From assembly GCA_051883095.1 (NCBI GenBank), contig JBJETB010000016.1, forward strand, positions 1 to 15,958: a stretch of 15,958 bases of DNA. Direction: 5' to 3'. The stretch is from SUG1106 sp051883095 (GTDB taxonomy: Bacteria; Bacillota; Clostridia; Peptostreptococcales; Anaerovoracaceae). Below are positions 14,164-15,958 of this stretch, piece after piece (position 1 is the first letter of the stretch; each line of letters begins with the position of its first letter). The notes under the pieces are model-generated. The model had not been told where the DNA came from and searched no databases. It was given only the letters and a program-made list of their open reading frames with translations. The position numbers and the translations under genes were made by a program.

Positions 14164-15318
14164 ATGGATACTAAAGATATGAAGGACACTAATGAAAAGG
14201 GCAGATTCAAGCAGAATATAATTCTGGTAGTTCTTGGCGTGACGCTTCTGGTGGCGCTGATGAACTTCAAAACGGTTGCAGGAGTAATCGGAACGGTGTT
14301 TGGACTTTTCATGCCTCTGATAGTCGGGGGAATAATCGCGTTTATACTGAACGTGCCGATGCATTTCTTTGAAAAGCAGTTCGACAGGATAAACAGTAAA
14401 AAACCGATGAAATGGCTGATAAAGCTTGGCCCTGCACTGAGCCTTGTAATCACGCTGGTTTTGTTTGCGGCGGTTATAAGCTTCATTGCAGGAGTAATTT
14501 TTCCTAATCTGGCGGAATCCTTTATGAGCATAGCGGCTATGGTACGGGATGCTTATCCGGGGTGGCTTGCTGCTGCGGAGAACTTAGGAATCGATACATC
14601 CGTAATAGGTGATTGGCTGGCAAAGCTTGATTTTTCCACCATTGTGGAAAGTCTGAAGAACAATTCGGGAAAGATTCTTTTTACAGCGGGGCAGGCGGCC
14701 AGTGGTGTTTTCAGCGTAGTGAGCAATTTCGGTTTTGGCCTGGTATTTGCTATTTACATTCTGCTCAGCAAGAAGAAGCTGGGGGTGCAGGCTAAAAAAA
14801 TCGCATATGCCTATTTAAAAAAGGAATGGGCGGATGAAATCTGTGATGTGGCTTCATTATCGTACAGAGTTTTTTCAAATTTCCTGTCAGGGCAGTGCCT
14901 TGAGGCGGTAATTCTGGGACTGATGTTCTTTGTGGCCCTGACGGTGGGAGGCTTCCCTTATGCGGCGACTATCGCACTTATAATCGGTGCAATGTCTCTG
15001 ATTCCTTTTGTGGGAGCATTTATAGGCATGGTATTCGGCATACTGCTTATCTCTGTGGAAGGACTTAAACAGGTGATAATCTTTGTAATCGTATTCCTGG
15101 TAGTGCAGCAGATTGAGGGGCAGATTGTATATCCGAGGGTCGTGGGCGGTTCCGTGGGACTGCCGGCCATCTGGACTCTGCTGGCAGTGGTTGTGGGCGG
15201 AAAGGTTTCCGGCATTTTCGGAATCATTCTGTTTATCCCGCTGTTCTCTGTGATTTATGCTCTGCTGAGAAGGAGCGTTTACGGCAGACTTCAGAAAAAG
15301 TCGGTCACAGTAGAGTAG
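14164..15318 (+). CDS. AI-2E family transporter-like integral membrane protein
   Basis: The family (PF01594) has varied members: autoinducer-2 exporters, the sporulation protein YtvI, and Na+/H+ antiporter-like proteins; the substrate here is unknown. The 384 residues show a basic N-terminus and hydrophobic segments at roughly 18-34, 38-63, 89-113, 181-201, 243-262, 266-296, 301-320 and 333-367. A long amphipathic stretch (115-180) between the third and fourth is typical. Family signatures are MSLIPFVGAFIG (277-288) and EGQIVYPRVVGGSVGLP (318-334). AAAAGGG (14150-14156) lies 7 bases before ATG 14164. A second Met at residue 6 is a less well-placed alternative. It has its own promoter and ends in a strong terminator. 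Confidence 0.9.
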   Translation: MDTKDMKDTNEKGRFKQNIILVVLGVTLLVALMNFKTVAGVIGTVFGLFMPLIVGGIIAFILNVPMHFFEKQFDRINSKKPMKWLIKLGPALSLVITLVLFAAVISFIAGVIFPNLAESFMSIAAMVRDAYPGWLAAAENLGIDTSVIGDWLAKLDFSTIVESLKNNSGKILFTAGQAASGVFSVVSNFGFGLVFAIYILLSKKKLGVQAKKIAYAYLKKEWADEICDVASLSYRVFSNFLSGQCLEAVILGLMFFVALTVGGFPYAATIALIIGAMSLIPFVGAFIGMVFGILLISVEGLKQVIIFVIVFLVVQQIEGQIVYPRVVGGSVGLPAIWTLLAVVVGGKVSGIFGIILFIPLFSVIYALLRRSVYGRLQKKSVTVE

Positions 15319-15331
15319 TTGAAGCAATATG

Positions 15332-15390
15332 AAAAAGCAGCCATTGTCTCTGAGCATATCATGTATCAGAGATGTGGCTGCTTATTTTTT
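15332..15390. terminator. Bidirectional intrinsic terminator
   Basis: AAGCAGCCA (15335-15343) pairs exactly with TGGCTGCTT (15375-15383), and the inner TCTCTGA pairs with TCAGAGA across a small asymmetric bulge. ATTTTTT follows on the plus strand. On the minus strand the same stem is followed by the complement of the five A residues at 15332-15336. It should end both the AI-2E gene from the left and the DUF3783 gene from the right. Confidence 0.85.
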
Positions 15391-15407
15391 GTTCTATGTC
15401 GCTTATG

Positions 15408-15803
15408 CTACTGCCTGCGCTGTGCAAAACTCCGATGTTCCTCCATGAGCTCGTCGTAAAGCTGCTCAGCTGTCCATGAGACATTGTGCGGAGTCAGTAC
15501 TGCTTTAAGAGAAATTTTTTCAATTCCTGCGGCAGCATACCCGGACAGGTAGGCATCAAGGTCTTCCTGCTCCAGCCCGCAAAACACCATCATAGGTGAA
15601 GGGAAGCCTGTCATCCTGTAAGGCTTTACAGTATTTCTGGCCGTATGTGATGCACCGGCGGGAATACCCAGGATGCTTCCAAGGGGTTTTGCGAAATTTC
15701 TGCGCTCTACAGTCAGAACTTCGATGCCCAGGGAAAGACAGAACTCTTTTATTTTTTTCGCCTGTTCCTCATTGACGCTGAATAACAAAATCTGTTTCTT
15801 CAC
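15408..15803 (-). CDS. DUF3783 domain protein
   Basis: This 131-residue soluble protein is of unknown function. The C-terminal half carries the DUF3783 (PF12646) pattern: MMVFCGLEQEDLDAYLSGY followed by GIEKISLKAVLTPHNVSW and LYDELMEEHRSF. The N-terminal 60 residues start with a short beta-alpha unit (KKQILLFSVNEEQAKKIKEF), as in relatives that sense or bind something unknown. There is no signal peptide or membrane segment. The start is GTG 15803, with GGAGG (minus strand, 15811-15815) 7 bases upstream. It has its own consensus promoter and shares a terminator with the converging AI-2E gene, so it is a single-gene unit. No role is assigned. Confidence 0.85.
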   Translation of the reverse strand: MKKQILLFSVNEEQAKKIKEFCLSLGIEVLTVERRNFAKPLGSILGIPAGASHTARNTVKPYRMTGFPSPMMVFCGLEQEDLDAYLSGYAAAGIEKISLKAVLTPHNVSWTAEQLYDELMEEHRSFAQRRQ

Positions 15804-15839
15804 TTTAAAACCTCCGGTGCTGAATAATCGCTATATTTA

Positions 15840-15867
15840 ATTATAGACTTAAGTTACGCACTGTCAA
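15840..15867 (-). promoter_or_regulatory. Consensus sigma-A promoter of the DUF3783 gene
   Basis: On the minus strand TTGACA (15862-15867) and TATAAT (15840-15845) match both consensus boxes exactly, with a 16-base spacer that includes the palindrome ACTTAAGT. Transcription would begin near 15833, about 30 bases before the GTG start. Confidence 0.85.
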
Positions 15868-15919
15868 GGGTTACCGGTCTTTAATTGATTGTATTTATCA
15901 ATGGGGCAACTTGAAAAAG

Positions 15920-15954
15920 TAACTTCACGGAAATTAATTTCTACAGTGAAGTTA
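15920..15954. repeat. Nested palindrome at the right edge
   Basis: TAACTTCAC (15920-15928) and GTGAAGTTA (15946-15954) are exact complements, and the 12-base palindrome GAAATTAATTTC (15930-15941) lies between them. Read on the minus strand the stem is followed by CTTTTTC, so it may be the terminator of a minus-strand gene beyond the right edge. An operator is the alternative. Confidence 0.5.
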
Positions 15955-15958
15955 ATCT

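Overview
The window looks like chromosome from an anaerobic, low-to-mid GC Gram-positive bacterium of the class Clostridia. The evidence is indirect: strong GGAGG-type ribosome binding sites, frequent GTG and TTG starts, heavy AGA/AGG arginine use, a FeoA-FeoB fusion, an oxygen-sensitive tungsten-type aldehyde oxidoreductase with ferredoxin partner, and a YaaH/SleL-like family 18 glycosidase. A more precise placement (for example Anaerovoracaceae or Eubacteriaceae) is only a guess. There are no rRNA, tRNA or CRISPR features.

Layout, left to right. (1) 1-3520: the 3' end of a type I restriction specificity subunit (hsdS-like), then a complete HsdR motor/nuclease subunit. (2) 3521-4774: a palindrome-rich spacer and a YkgJ-type cysteine-cluster protein with a helical C-terminal extension. 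(3) 4771-7956: a near-consensus promoter overlapped by an iron-repressor-like palindrome, a fused FeoA-FeoB ferrous iron transporter, and a monofunctional peptidoglycan glycosyltransferase. (4) 7957-8269: a 313-base gap between convergent genes, packed with eight alternating copies of a 13-base motif that form four inverted-repeat pairs, plus one intrinsic terminator. (5) 8270-12147, minus strand: a tight operon, in transcription order an AOR-family (tungsten) aldehyde ferredoxin oxidoreductase, a MoaD/ThiS-like sulfur carrier, a four-cluster ferredoxin and an iron-containing alcohol dehydrogenase. (6) 12289-15318, plus strand: a GH18 glycosidase, a stand-alone tyrosine recombinase and an AI-2E family membrane protein, the last two each with its own apparent promoter. 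(7) 15335-15803: a bidirectional terminator shared with a convergent DUF3783 gene that has a consensus promoter, then a nested palindrome at the right edge.

How the genes work together. The minus-strand operon reads as an aldehyde module. The AOR would oxidise an aldehyde to an acid (or run in reverse) with electrons passing to the four-cluster ferredoxin. The MoaD-like protein would supply pterin-cofactor sulfur, and the alcohol dehydrogenase would interconvert the same aldehyde with an alcohol. FeoAB would supply the iron that this Fe-S-rich metabolism needs. The other genes look like ordinary housekeeping or defence genes.

The two signals most worth following are the 7965-8232 inverted-repeat cluster, where the two arms of one pair carry matching changes, and the AOR/MoaD/ferredoxin/ADH operon.
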